From an uncultured Rhodospirillales bacterium (GTDB lineage Bacteria; Pseudomonadota; Alphaproteobacteria; Acetobacterales; Acetobacteraceae), in assembly GCA_903844785.1 (NCBI GenBank), contig CAIMVB010000245.1, positions 1-19,285 on the forward strand: a stretch of 19,285 nt of DNA, written 5' to 3'. The notes under the pieces were generated by a model. The model did not search any database. It saw only the letters and a program-made list of their open reading frames with translations, and was not told the DNA's origin. This document shows positions 8,028-14,676 of the stretch, piece after piece. How positions within the stretch are numbered: position 1 is the first letter of the stretch; every line of letters begins with the position of its first letter. Position numbers and translations under genes: made by a program.

Positions 8028-8145
8028 ACCTGTCTCCTCCTGCTTTTCAGGAAGAAGCCTAGCAAGCTTTGGGGGCGATGCCAGCCCAAGACAGGCGGGC
8101 CATTTTGGCTCATGATGCCGGGGAAGCTTTGGGGAGAAGCGCCGC
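8028..8145. promoter_or_regulatory. Divergent intergenic region with an 11-nt direct repeat
   Basis: This 118-nt gap separates the divergently transcribed GMC and alpha/beta hydrolase genes and so should hold both promoters. The 11-mer AAGCTTTGGGG occurs twice, at 8064-8074 and 8124-8134, exactly 60 nt apart; the second copy runs into the hydrolase ribosome site (GGGGAGAA, 7 nt before its ATG). I cannot assign clear -35/-10 boxes. The repeat could be a regulator site or chance. Confidence 0.4.
8036..8040 (-). promoter_or_regulatory. Ribosome binding site that fixes the first GMC start
   Basis: GGAGG on the minus strand with 8-nt spacing to the ATG at 8027, directly before the Met that precedes the FAD-binding fold. 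This rejects the 63-residue-longer start at 8216. Confidence 0.8.
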
Positions 8146-8994
8146 ATGACCAAGCCAGCAGATTTCATTGCCCCGCCGCGCCGTACCGGTTGGATTGAAA
8201 GGCCGGATGCGCGCATCCGCTATGAAATTACCGGAGAAGGCCCGGCCATTGTTTTCGCGCATGGGCTTGGCGGGAATCTGATGTCCTGGTGGCAGCAGGT
8301 CGCGCATTTCGCGCCGCGCTATACTTGCGTTGCCTTTTCGCATCGTGGCTTTTTCCCCTCCACCGCGCCGGCGGAAGGGCCGGATCCCGCCGCCTATGCC
8401 GGTGATCTAGCCGCGCTGGTGGATGAGCTCGGCCTTGGTGATATCCGCATCATTTGCCAATCCATGGGCGGCTGGACCGGGGTGGAATATGCGCTGCTGC
8501 GCCCAGGCCGCGTGAAGGCGCTGGTGCTGGGCGCCACCACCGGCTCGCTCGATCCGCACCAGATGCGCGATCCGGAACGATCGAGGTTAAAGACCTGGCA
8601 GGAAGAAAGTGCTGCAGCACGTGAGGCGGGGGCGAAGCGCAACATCAACCCGGCAGCTGGCGCGCGCATGGCGGCGGAACAGCCCGCACTTTATCACCTC
8701 TATAACCATGTCTATGGGCTGACGGGCGGTTTTGATCGGGAAGCGGTACGCGCGCGCTTGCAAGCAGGGCGCAACCGCGCGCCGGAATCCTTCGCCGCCG
8801 CGAATTGCCCTTTGCTGTTCATCCCAAGCGAGGAAGATATTGTGCTGCCACCCTTCGCCGCGCGCGCCATGGCCAGCGCCATTCCGGGCGCGCGATATGC
8901 CGTGCTGCACAAGGCCGGCCATTCCGGCCATTTCGAACGCGCGGCAGCCTTCAACGCCTTGGTGGATGCTTTCTTTGAGGAGATCGGCGCATGA
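8146..8994 (+). CDS. Alpha/beta-fold hydrolase
   Basis: A 282-residue alpha/beta hydrolase. HGLGG (39-43) is the oxyanion-hole motif and IICQSMGGW carries the nucleophile Ser106; the nucleophile elbow is C-Q-S-M-G, so the usual first Gly of GxSxG is Cys. SEEDIVLPP gives the acid Asp231, and KAGHSGHFE gives His259. The catalytic triad is therefore complete. A GGGGAGAA site precedes the ATG. The C-terminal end overlaps the next start as ATGA. Family members cleave esters, enol-lactones (PcaD type) or C-C bonds in ring-fission products; the HGLGG/SMGG pattern resembles 3-oxoadipate enol-lactonases and related esterases, but similarity read by eye cannot separate these. It forms a two-gene operon with a decarboxylase-like protein. 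Confidence 0.93.
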   Translation: MTKPADFIAPPRRTGWIERPDARIRYEITGEGPAIVFAHGLGGNLMSWWQQVAHFAPRYTCVAFSHRGFFPSTAPAEGPDPAAYAGDLAALVDELGLGDIRIICQSMGGWTGVEYALLRPGRVKALVLGATTGSLDPHQMRDPERSRLKTWQEESAAAREAGAKRNINPAAGARMAAEQPALYHLYNHVYGLTGGFDREAVRARLQAGRNRAPESFAAANCPLLFIPSEEDIVLPPFAARAMASAIPGARYAVLHKAGHSGHFERAAAFNALVDAFFEEIGA

Positions 8995-9839
8995 ACGCCA
9001 TGACATTGAGCATTTGCGTGGATGATTACCCGCATACCAAGGCTTTGCACCGTGGCGAGACGGCGAGTGACGCGCTGAACCTTGCTATGCAGGTGGTGAA
9101 GCCCATCAGCAAGGCCTTCGCCCCCATGGTGCGCGAAGGGCGTTTTGACATCAGCGAAATGGCAATCGCGACCTTCCTGATGGCCAAAGCCGCCGGGCGC
9201 GATTTGGTGCTGCTGCCACTGGTGGTCGCGGAACGCTTTCAGGAAACGGCGATGTTCTGCCGTGCGGGCAGGGGCATCAATAGCCCCGCCGATTTGGCCG
9301 GCAAGCGCGTCGGCGTGCGCGCCTATAGCCAAACTACCGGTATGTGGATCAGGGGTGTTTTGCAGGAAAGCTTTGGGCTCCGCGCAGATGCCATGCAGTG
9401 GGTAACATTTGAAGACGCGCATGAACCAAGCTTCCGCGACCCGTCCTGGGTGCGGCGCGCCACGGGCAGTGAAACGCTGAATGGCATGTTCGACAGCGGC
9501 GCGCTTGACGCCGCGATTATGGGTTTTGAACTGCCGGCAGGTGATGATGTGCGCACGGTTTTCCCAGACCCCGCGGCGGCGGGTGTAGCCTTTCAGGCGC
9601 GCTATGGCTTCAAGCCCGTAAACCATCTGGTGGTGATTAAGGGCGCCCATGCGCGCGATTCTGCGCTGGTGGCGGAAGTGCTGCGCCAATTCAACGCCGC
9701 CGGCACCAAGCCGCGCAGCCGTGCCGCGTTGAATCCCGCACTGACATTGGCATCACGCTGGTGCGCCGATCAGGGGCTGATGGCGCGCCCGCTCAGCCTA
9801 GATGAAATCTGGGCGGGTTTGCCGGAGGCAGTGGGGTAG
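8991..9839 (+). CDS. 4,5-dihydroxyphthalate decarboxylase/NMT1-like protein
   Basis: A 282-residue protein with a periplasmic-binding-protein-like fold but no signal peptide. The stretch RFDISEMAIATFLMAKAAGR (51-70), then AMFCRAGRGINSPADLAGKRVGV and TTGMWIRGVLQESFG (115-129), is the pattern of the Pht5-type 4,5-dihydroxyphthalate decarboxylase group, which also resembles NMT1/THI5-like solute-binding proteins. Studied Pht5 enzymes remove a carboxyl group from dihydroxyphthalate, but most homologues are uncharacterised and the catalytic residues are not settled, so decarboxylation is a guess. From memory of the family the protein is somewhat short. It is translationally coupled (ATGA) to the alpha/beta hydrolase. 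Lack of a secretion signal argues against a transport receptor. The fold call is firm, the reaction is not. Confidence 0.82.
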   Translation: MNAMTLSICVDDYPHTKALHRGETASDALNLAMQVVKPISKAFAPMVREGRFDISEMAIATFLMAKAAGRDLVLLPLVVAERFQETAMFCRAGRGINSPADLAGKRVGVRAYSQTTGMWIRGVLQESFGLRADAMQWVTFEDAHEPSFRDPSWVRRATGSETLNGMFDSGALDAAIMGFELPAGDDVRTVFPDPAAAGVAFQARYGFKPVNHLVVIKGAHARDSALVAEVLRQFNAAGTKPRSRAALNPALTLASRWCADQGLMARPLSLDEIWAGLPEAVG

Positions 9840-9863
9840 AGAAGGCTAAGCAGCCTTCGCCCC
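9833..9863. terminator. Bidirectional hairpin between convergent operons, holding both stop codons
   Basis: GAAGGCT (9841-9847) and AGCCTTC (9852-9858) form a perfect 7-bp stem with the 4-nt loop AAGC. GGGG at 9833-9836 can extend it with CCCC at 9860-9863 across an internal loop. The plus-strand TAG (9837-9839) and the minus-strand TAG (9848-9846) both lie inside this structure. The two operons converge with only 6 nt between stops, so a symmetric stem is a natural two-way terminator. No T-run is present on either side. Confidence 0.55.
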
Positions 9864-11558
9864 GCGTACCAGGCGCCCTGGCAGCGCGCCTGTTGCTTCC
9901 CCTTCACGATACACCGGCGTACCGGCGACGATGGTGGCGACATAGCCATCAGCCTTCTGGATCAGGCGCTTGCCGCCGGCGGGCAGATCGTAATGCATCT
10001 TGGGCATCTCCAACCCCAGCCTGCCGAAATCAATCACGTTGATATCGGCCTTCTTGCCCACCGCCAGCACGCCACGATCCTTGAGGCCGAGCGCGTGGGC
10101 GTTATCACGAGAGATGCGCTTCACCACAAATTCCAGCGGCAGGCGTGGCCCGCGCGCACGGTCCCGCGCCCAATGCACCAGCATATGAGTCATGCAGGAA
10201 GCATCACAGATATAGCCGACATGCGCGCCGCCATCGCCAAGCCCCATCAGGGTGTGCGGATGCGTCACCATATTGCGGATGGCGGTCAGGTCTCCATCGG
10301 CGTAGTTCAGAATGGGGCGATTCAGAATGGCGCGGCCATCCTGCTCCAGCATCAAATCATAGCAAAGCGCCGCCGGGTCCATGCTGCGCGCAGCCGCCAT
10401 GGCGGCCACTGATTTTTCGGGCGGAGGCTCATAATCTGGCGGATCACCCAGCGGGAAGATTTTTTCCCAGTTATTCAAACGCACCTTCAGCGCCGGGTCT
10501 TCCGTGGGTTCCGCAATGATGCGCGCGCGCAAAGCGGGGTCACGCAAAGCGGCGATGCGCTGTTCAAAAGGAAGATGCGCAATCGCCTGATAGGAAGCGC
10601 GCATGAGGAAGGGATGCTGCGAAAGCTCAAAGCCGAACATCAGGCCAACAGGCCGGCCCATCACCTGCCCATACATCGGCACACCCGCTTCATGTGCGGA
10701 TTCCACCTTATCCAGCAACCAGCGCCACAGCCCCGGCTTGGATTCCCGTTGCAGGAGAGAGAATGTCATGGGCCGCCCGGAAGCCGCCGCGATACGTTGC
10801 AGCCTGGCAAATTCATCTTCCGGATCGTCAAAATCCGAAATCACCTGCATCCAGCCGGAACCTTGCGCGCGAATGGCGCGCGCGATGGTTTCCAGTTCTT
10901 CCTCAGGCGTGCCGAGGGTTGGAATATGCCGCCCATCCAGCGTGCGATGCGCAATGGCGCGCGATGTCGAAAAGCCAAGTGCGCCGGCGGCCAAGCCTTC
11001 TGCCGTCAGCCGCGCCATTTCCGCGCATTGTTCCGGTGTGGCCACCGCATGGGCTTCGGCCGCTTCGCCCATGACATGCACGCGCAAGGGCGCATGCGTG
11101 ACCATGGCGGCGACATCCATGTCATAGGGCCGCGCATCCAGCGCGTCCATGTATTCGGGGAAGCTTTCCCAATTCCAAGGCAGGCCTTCGGTCAGCACAA
11201 CTTCCGGCAAATCCTCAACGCCTTCCATCAGCTTCACCAGCATATCGCGCCGTTCGGGCCGGCAAGGCGCAAAACCAACACCGCAATTGCCAAGCAGCGC
11301 GGTGGTCACGCCATTGATCGAAGAAGAAAGCAGCCGGCTGCTCCAGGTGGCCTGCGCATCATAATGCGTGTGGATATCCACAAAGCCGGGCGTCACGATC
11401 AACCCCTTGGCGTCAATCTCCTCCGCCGCGCGGGCCGAGATTTTGCCAATCTCGAGAATGCGGCCATCGCCAATGGCGATATCGGCTTCATAAGGGGCCG
11501 CGCCAGTGCCATCCACCAGCGTGCCGCCACGAATGATCAGGCTTGCTTCGCGTGCCAT
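9846..11558 (-). CDS. Amidohydrolase-family protein related to N-acyl-D-amino-acid deacylases
   Basis: A 570-residue metal-dependent amidohydrolase. IIRGGTLVDGTG (8-19) and GFVDIHTHYDAQ (58-69) open the fold, with metal-binding His63 and His65. GNCGVGFAPCRP carries Cys92 at the bridging-ligand position of D-aminoacylase, and LGDGGAHVGYICDAS carries Asp442 at the catalytic Asp. The C-terminal VLAVGKKADINVIDF ends the beta-sandwich. Where D-aminoacylases have two further metal-ligand histidines (HxR and SHHK regions) this protein reads ISDFDD (240-245) and FSLLQ (266-270), so neither histidine is present. It therefore belongs to a divergent subgroup whose reaction may differ from D-aminoacylase. 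The ribosome site is AAGGGAA 5 nt before ATG. It is the last gene of the solute-binding protein/quinone reductase operon. Confidence 0.9.
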   Translation of the reverse strand: MAREASLIIRGGTLVDGTGAAPYEADIAIGDGRILEIGKISARAAEEIDAKGLIVTPGFVDIHTHYDAQATWSSRLLSSSINGVTTALLGNCGVGFAPCRPERRDMLVKLMEGVEDLPEVVLTEGLPWNWESFPEYMDALDARPYDMDVAAMVTHAPLRVHVMGEAAEAHAVATPEQCAEMARLTAEGLAAGALGFSTSRAIAHRTLDGRHIPTLGTPEEELETIARAIRAQGSGWMQVISDFDDPEDEFARLQRIAAASGRPMTFSLLQRESKPGLWRWLLDKVESAHEAGVPMYGQVMGRPVGLMFGFELSQHPFLMRASYQAIAHLPFEQRIAALRDPALRARIIAEPTEDPALKVRLNNWEKIFPLGDPPDYEPPPEKSVAAMAAARSMDPAALCYDLMLEQDGRAILNRPILNYADGDLTAIRNMVTHPHTLMGLGDGGAHVGYICDASCMTHMLVHWARDRARGPRLPLEFVVKRISRDNAHALGLKDRGVLAVGKKADINVIDFGRLGLEMPKMHYDLPAGGKRLIQKADGYVATIVAGTPVYREGEATGALPGRLVRGAKAA

Positions 11559-11569
11559 GGCCGTTCCCT

Positions 11570-12553
11570 TCAGGTTTTCAGAATGATTTTGCCAAGATGC
11601 GCATTGGCTTTCATATGCGCCAAGGCTTCAACCGCTTCATCAAGCGCGAAGACGCGGTCAATCGGCAGGTGGAACACGCCTTCATCCACGCCCTTGCGCA
11701 AATCCCGCCGGGCCACGCGTTCTTCTTCGCGGATTTCGGCCACACTGCGCGTGCGATGCGTGACACCGATATAGGCGATGCGGCGCGTCGCGTGCAGATC
11801 AAAATCGAAATCGCCATGCATGCCGCCCAACCGCCCAACATTCACAATGCGGCCCAGAATGGCCGTGGCGCGCATGGCGGCATTGATGGTGCCGCCTGAG
11901 ACCTGGTCAATCACCACCTCAACACCGCGCCCATTGGTCAACGCCAGCACCTGATCCGCCCAATCCGCATCATTGGTATTCACCGCATGATCAGCGCCGA
12001 ATTCCTTCAACTTGCCGCGCCGTTCAGCGTGGGTTGAGGTGCCAATCACCATGCCCGCGCCCATGTATTTCGCAATCTGCATGCCCATCAGCCCAACACC
12101 GCTGGAAGCACCCAAAATCAGCACGGCTTCGCCCTTCGCAAGGCGCCCATTGGAAATCAGCGCATCATGCATGGTGGCAAGCGCTATCGGCAAAGTCGCC
12201 GCTTCTTCCCAGGACATATTCCGATCCGGCACGGGCTGCACGCGACCCATATCGGCAACAGCATATTCGGCATAACCGCCGGAACCCGCGCACATCACGC
12301 GATCACCGGGCTTGATGCCAACCACGCCCGCGCCAACCGCCGCGACTTCCCCGGCAAATTCAAGGCCCAGGATGGTGCCAGCACCGCCCATGCGCCCATG
12401 TGCATGCCCTGCCGCCACGCCAAGATCAGCGCGGTTCAGCCCCGCCGCACGCACCCGTACCAGCACTTGTTCGGGCCCGGGCACCGGGCGCGGCGCCTGC
12501 TGCACCTTCACGCCTTCAGCGGTAACCACCGCCGCCTTCATTGTTTCGGTCAT
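11570..12553 (-). CDS. Quinone oxidoreductase-like medium-chain dehydrogenase/reductase
   Basis: A 327-residue MDR-superfamily enzyme. The GroES-like N-terminal domain includes VRAAGLNRADLGVAAGH (34-50) and GLEFAGEVAAVG. The nucleotide-binding domain starts at EAVLILGASSGVGLMGMQIAK (142-162), with the GASSGVG variant of the NADPH loop found in quinone reductases. The zinc-ligand cysteines and the GHE motif of alcohol dehydrogenases are absent, so it should not be called a zinc alcohol dehydrogenase. The expected role is NADPH-dependent reduction of a quinone or of an enone or enoyl double bond. It begins 4 nt after the ABC receptor stop and ends 11 nt before the amidohydrolase, which makes a tight operon. 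The site AAGGGGA precedes the ATG. Confidence 0.93.
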   Translation of the reverse strand: MTETMKAAVVTAEGVKVQQAPRPVPGPEQVLVRVRAAGLNRADLGVAAGHAHGRMGGAGTILGLEFAGEVAAVGAGVVGIKPGDRVMCAGSGGYAEYAVADMGRVQPVPDRNMSWEEAATLPIALATMHDALISNGRLAKGEAVLILGASSGVGLMGMQIAKYMGAGMVIGTSTHAERRGKLKEFGADHAVNTNDADWADQVLALTNGRGVEVVIDQVSGGTINAAMRATAILGRIVNVGRLGGMHGDFDFDLHATRRIAYIGVTHRTRSVAEIREEERVARRDLRKGVDEGVFHLPIDRVFALDEAVEALAHMKANAHLGKIILKT

Positions 12554-12557
12554 GATA

Positions 12558-14060
12558 CTATCCCCTTGCGCCTGTCAGGCCTTGAATCCGAATGATGCCA
12601 TCAGGCACCGCTTGCAAACCTTGTATCGCCGCACCAACACCATGCAAGACGCGCGGATGCCACAAATAGATATACGGGCGATCTGCCAGATAAATCCGCG
12701 CCGCGGCATCATAGGCTGCTACCCGCGCCGCCGGGTCAACATTCTGCCGCGCTGAATTCAAGGCCGTGTCAAGCGCGGGGTTGCAATAGCGCCCGCCATT
12801 CAGCGCCTGACCGCAGGCGTTGAAGTTATACAGGTTCTGGTCCAGATCCACGCGGCCTGACCATTGAATGATCAGCGACTCAAATTCTCCCGATGTCCAT
12901 TGGCGGAGTAGGGTCGCGGTTTCAATCACCTGCAATTCAATATCAATGCCCGCTTCGCGCGCCATGGCCTGGATCACCTCCGCGGCTTGCAGATAATCGG
13001 TTGTGTTTGGGACGGATAACTTCATCCGTACCCGATCATGCCCCGCTTCACGCAGCAGGGCGCGGGCGCGCGCCACATCACGCGGCGGGATGGGCTGGCT
13101 ATTGGCATAGAAGGGATGGCCGGGCGGCACGGATTGATTGCCCGGAATCCACAAACCTTCAAAGGCAACATTCACCAGCGCCTGGCGATCTATGGCGCGT
13201 TCCAGGGCTTCCCGCACCCGCGCATCGCGCCCAAGCGGCGTATTGGCTGCCGGCCCATGTGCCACATTGATCGCGATATAAAAGGAAGCGAGTGATGGCG
13301 CTTCCACCAACCTTGTGCGCCGGTCAGCGCGAATATCGGCCACATCGGAAGGGCTGATGCGTTCCACCACATCCAGCGCGCCAGCGCGCAAATTCGCCAT
13401 GCGGATCGTGGCATCGGTAATCGGGCGATAGGTCACGCGCTGCGCGTGAATGGCGGAAGCATTCCAATATTCATTGAAGCGCTCAAGCTCGATCCTATCC
13501 TGCGCCACGCGGCGCGTCAGGCGGAAGGGGCCGGCGCAGGCGGGCTCTCGCTGGAAATCAGCGCCTAAAACCTGCGCCTGACGGGGCGAGACCAGCATCC
13601 CGGCACGATCTGTCAGCGCCGCGAGCAAAGGGGCAAAGGGTTCTGAAAGCCGGATGGTGACTTCCATCGGCCCAGTCGCCGCCACTTCCCGCACCGGGCC
13701 CAATTCCGCCTTGCGCGTTGACGCCGGCGTTTCAATATGACGCCGGAGGCCTATCGCCGCCGCTTCGCCATCCAGCGCCGCACCATCATGAAAACGCACG
13801 CCGGGGCGCAGCGTCAGCACCAAAGCGCGCCCCTGATCTTCCCAGCGCCAGGCCGTGGCAAGTTGCGGCACGATGTTCAGCTTTTCGTCAATATCTACCA
13901 GCTTGTCGCACATGGCAGCGAAAACCTGACGCCCCGCCACGCTGCGAGAAAGTGTGGGGTCCAGCACATCGGGGTCCGACGCGATGCCAATGCGCAAATG
14001 CTGCGCGCCCGCAGGCAGGGAAAGCAGCCCCATCAGGGCCATGGCGAAAAGGCGGATCAC
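12558..14060 (-). CDS. ABC-type peptide/nickel-like solute-binding protein (SBP_bac_5 family), GTG start
   Basis: A 500-residue periplasmic receptor. Residues 1-19 (MIRLFAMALMGLLSLPAGA) form a Sec signal peptide with likely cleavage at AGA/Q. The mature part reads LRIGIASDPDVLDPTLSRSV, then LTLRPGVRFHDGAALDGEAA (about 81-100), and later RVREALERAIDRQALVNVAF, all typical of the cluster C DppA/OppA/NikA receptors. The start is GTG with GGAG 8 nt upstream. No lipobox cysteine is seen, so it is probably soluble in the periplasm. Permease and ATPase genes are missing from this window, so it is an orphan receptor here, with a reductase and an amidohydrolase downstream in the same operon. The ligand may be an N-acylated or peptide-like compound, inferred only from the neighbouring amidohydrolase. 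Confidence 0.94.
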   Translation of the reverse strand: MIRLFAMALMGLLSLPAGAQHLRIGIASDPDVLDPTLSRSVAGRQVFAAMCDKLVDIDEKLNIVPQLATAWRWEDQGRALVLTLRPGVRFHDGAALDGEAAAIGLRRHIETPASTRKAELGPVREVAATGPMEVTIRLSEPFAPLLAALTDRAGMLVSPRQAQVLGADFQREPACAGPFRLTRRVAQDRIELERFNEYWNASAIHAQRVTYRPITDATIRMANLRAGALDVVERISPSDVADIRADRRTRLVEAPSLASFYIAINVAHGPAANTPLGRDARVREALERAIDRQALVNVAFEGLWIPGNQSVPPGHPFYANSQPIPPRDVARARALLREAGHDRVRMKLSVPNTTDYLQAAEVIQAMAREAGIDIELQVIETATLLRQWTSGEFESLIIQWSGRVDLDQNLYNFNACGQALNGGRYCNPALDTALNSARQNVDPAARVAAYDAAARIYLADRPYIYLWHPRVLHGVGAAIQGLQAVPDGIIRIQGLTGARG

Positions 14061-14119
14061 GGCGTTTGCTCCGGCGTTAATCGCCCTATCTCACCGCCTT
14101 CGGCGCACGGACGCAATGG
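14061..14119. other. Short gap between tspO and the solute-binding-protein gene
   Basis: The 59 nt hold the GGAG ribosome site of the receptor gene (minus strand, 14069-14072). A weak 4-bp hairpin, CGCC-TTC-GGCG, lies near 14093-14104. I see no clear promoter boxes, so it is uncertain whether the receptor operon is read through from tspO or has its own promoter. Confidence 0.3.
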
Positions 14120-14599
14120 TCAGCGCGGCAGATCGGGGTTCAAGCGCCACAGACTGAAATTGAGCGCCCCGGCAAAGCTGACCCAGGCAAGGTAAGGCAC
14201 CATGAGCAGCGCGGCGCGCATATCAATCGGCCAGAAGACGATGATGCAGGCCAGGATGGAAAGCCACAGCAGGCAAAGCTCGGCAAAAGCCAAATCCATG
14301 CGCCGCATGCCAAAGAAAATGCCGGACCAGGCGGCGTTCAGCACCAATTGCAGCGCGTAAAGCGAAAGTGCCAGGGCTCCACCGGAGAACCCCACGGCTT
14401 CCCAGATCAGCCAACCGGCAATGGCAATCATCAGGAACAGCACCGCCCAGGCCGGGGCAAACAGCCAATTTGGCGGGCACCAGCGGGGCCTGGCCAGGGC
14501 ATCATACCAGGGCCCGGGGGTGAAGACGGCGCCAGAGGCCGCCGCCGCGAAGCAGGCACCCAAAAAGCCAAGAAATCCGCCAAGCGAGGAAAGTTCCAT
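14120..14599 (-). CDS. tspO: TspO/MBR-family tryptophan-rich sensory protein
   Basis: A small five-helix membrane protein, 159 residues from the ATG at 14599. Family hallmarks are visible: PGPWYDALARPRWCPPNWLFAPAW (28-51), LVLNAAWSGIFFG (86-97) and the end SFAGALNFSLWRLN (141-154), with many tryptophans. TspO homologues bind porphyrins and related ligands in the outer or cytoplasmic membrane and influence tetrapyrrole or stress responses. An in-frame TTG at 14617 could add six residues, but the ATG fits the family better. No good ribosome site precedes either start; TATAAA lies just 4 nt before the ATG, suggesting a leaderless transcript. It is divergent to the second GMC gene and not obviously part of the catabolic pathway. 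Confidence 0.93.
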   Translation of the reverse strand: MELSSLGGFLGFLGACFAAAASGAVFTPGPWYDALARPRWCPPNWLFAPAWAVLFLMIAIAGWLIWEAVGFSGGALALSLYALQLVLNAAWSGIFFGMRRMDLAFAELCLLWLSILACIIVFWPIDMRAALLMVPYLAWVSFAGALNFSLWRLNPDLPR

Positions 14600-14603
14600 A
14601 CTC

Positions 14604-14633
14604 TTTATATAAGCCAAGATTGCGACTTGCCGA
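14604..14633 (-). promoter_or_regulatory. Candidate promoter for tspO
   Basis: On the minus strand TCGGCA (14633-14628) and TATAAA (14609-14604) resemble -35 and -10 boxes with 18-nt spacing. Start of transcription would fall at or next to the tspO ATG. The match is by eye and moderate. Confidence 0.35.
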
Positions 14634-14676
14634 GGGGTAGTGGCATGCTGGCCCCAGAAGCAAGGGGAGGGCAGCC

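Noticed and set aside
6747..8198. A 483-codon plus-strand open frame antisense to the first GMC gene
   Set aside because: It is a shadow frame of a GC-rich gene. It has no recognisable domain, while the opposite strand carries every GMC motif; it also overlaps the real hydrolase start.
10575..11774. A 399-codon plus-strand open frame antisense to the amidohydrolase
   Set aside because: The translation is His/Arg/Gln rich with no domain, and the minus-strand amidohydrolase motifs account for the sequence.
11570..12553. Zinc-dependent alcohol dehydrogenase
   Set aside because: The zinc-ligand cysteines and GHE motif are missing; the pattern fits quinone reductase-type MDR.
14093..14104. Terminator after tspO
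   Set aside because: Only a 4-bp stem with a 3-nt loop and no T-run, too weak to call.
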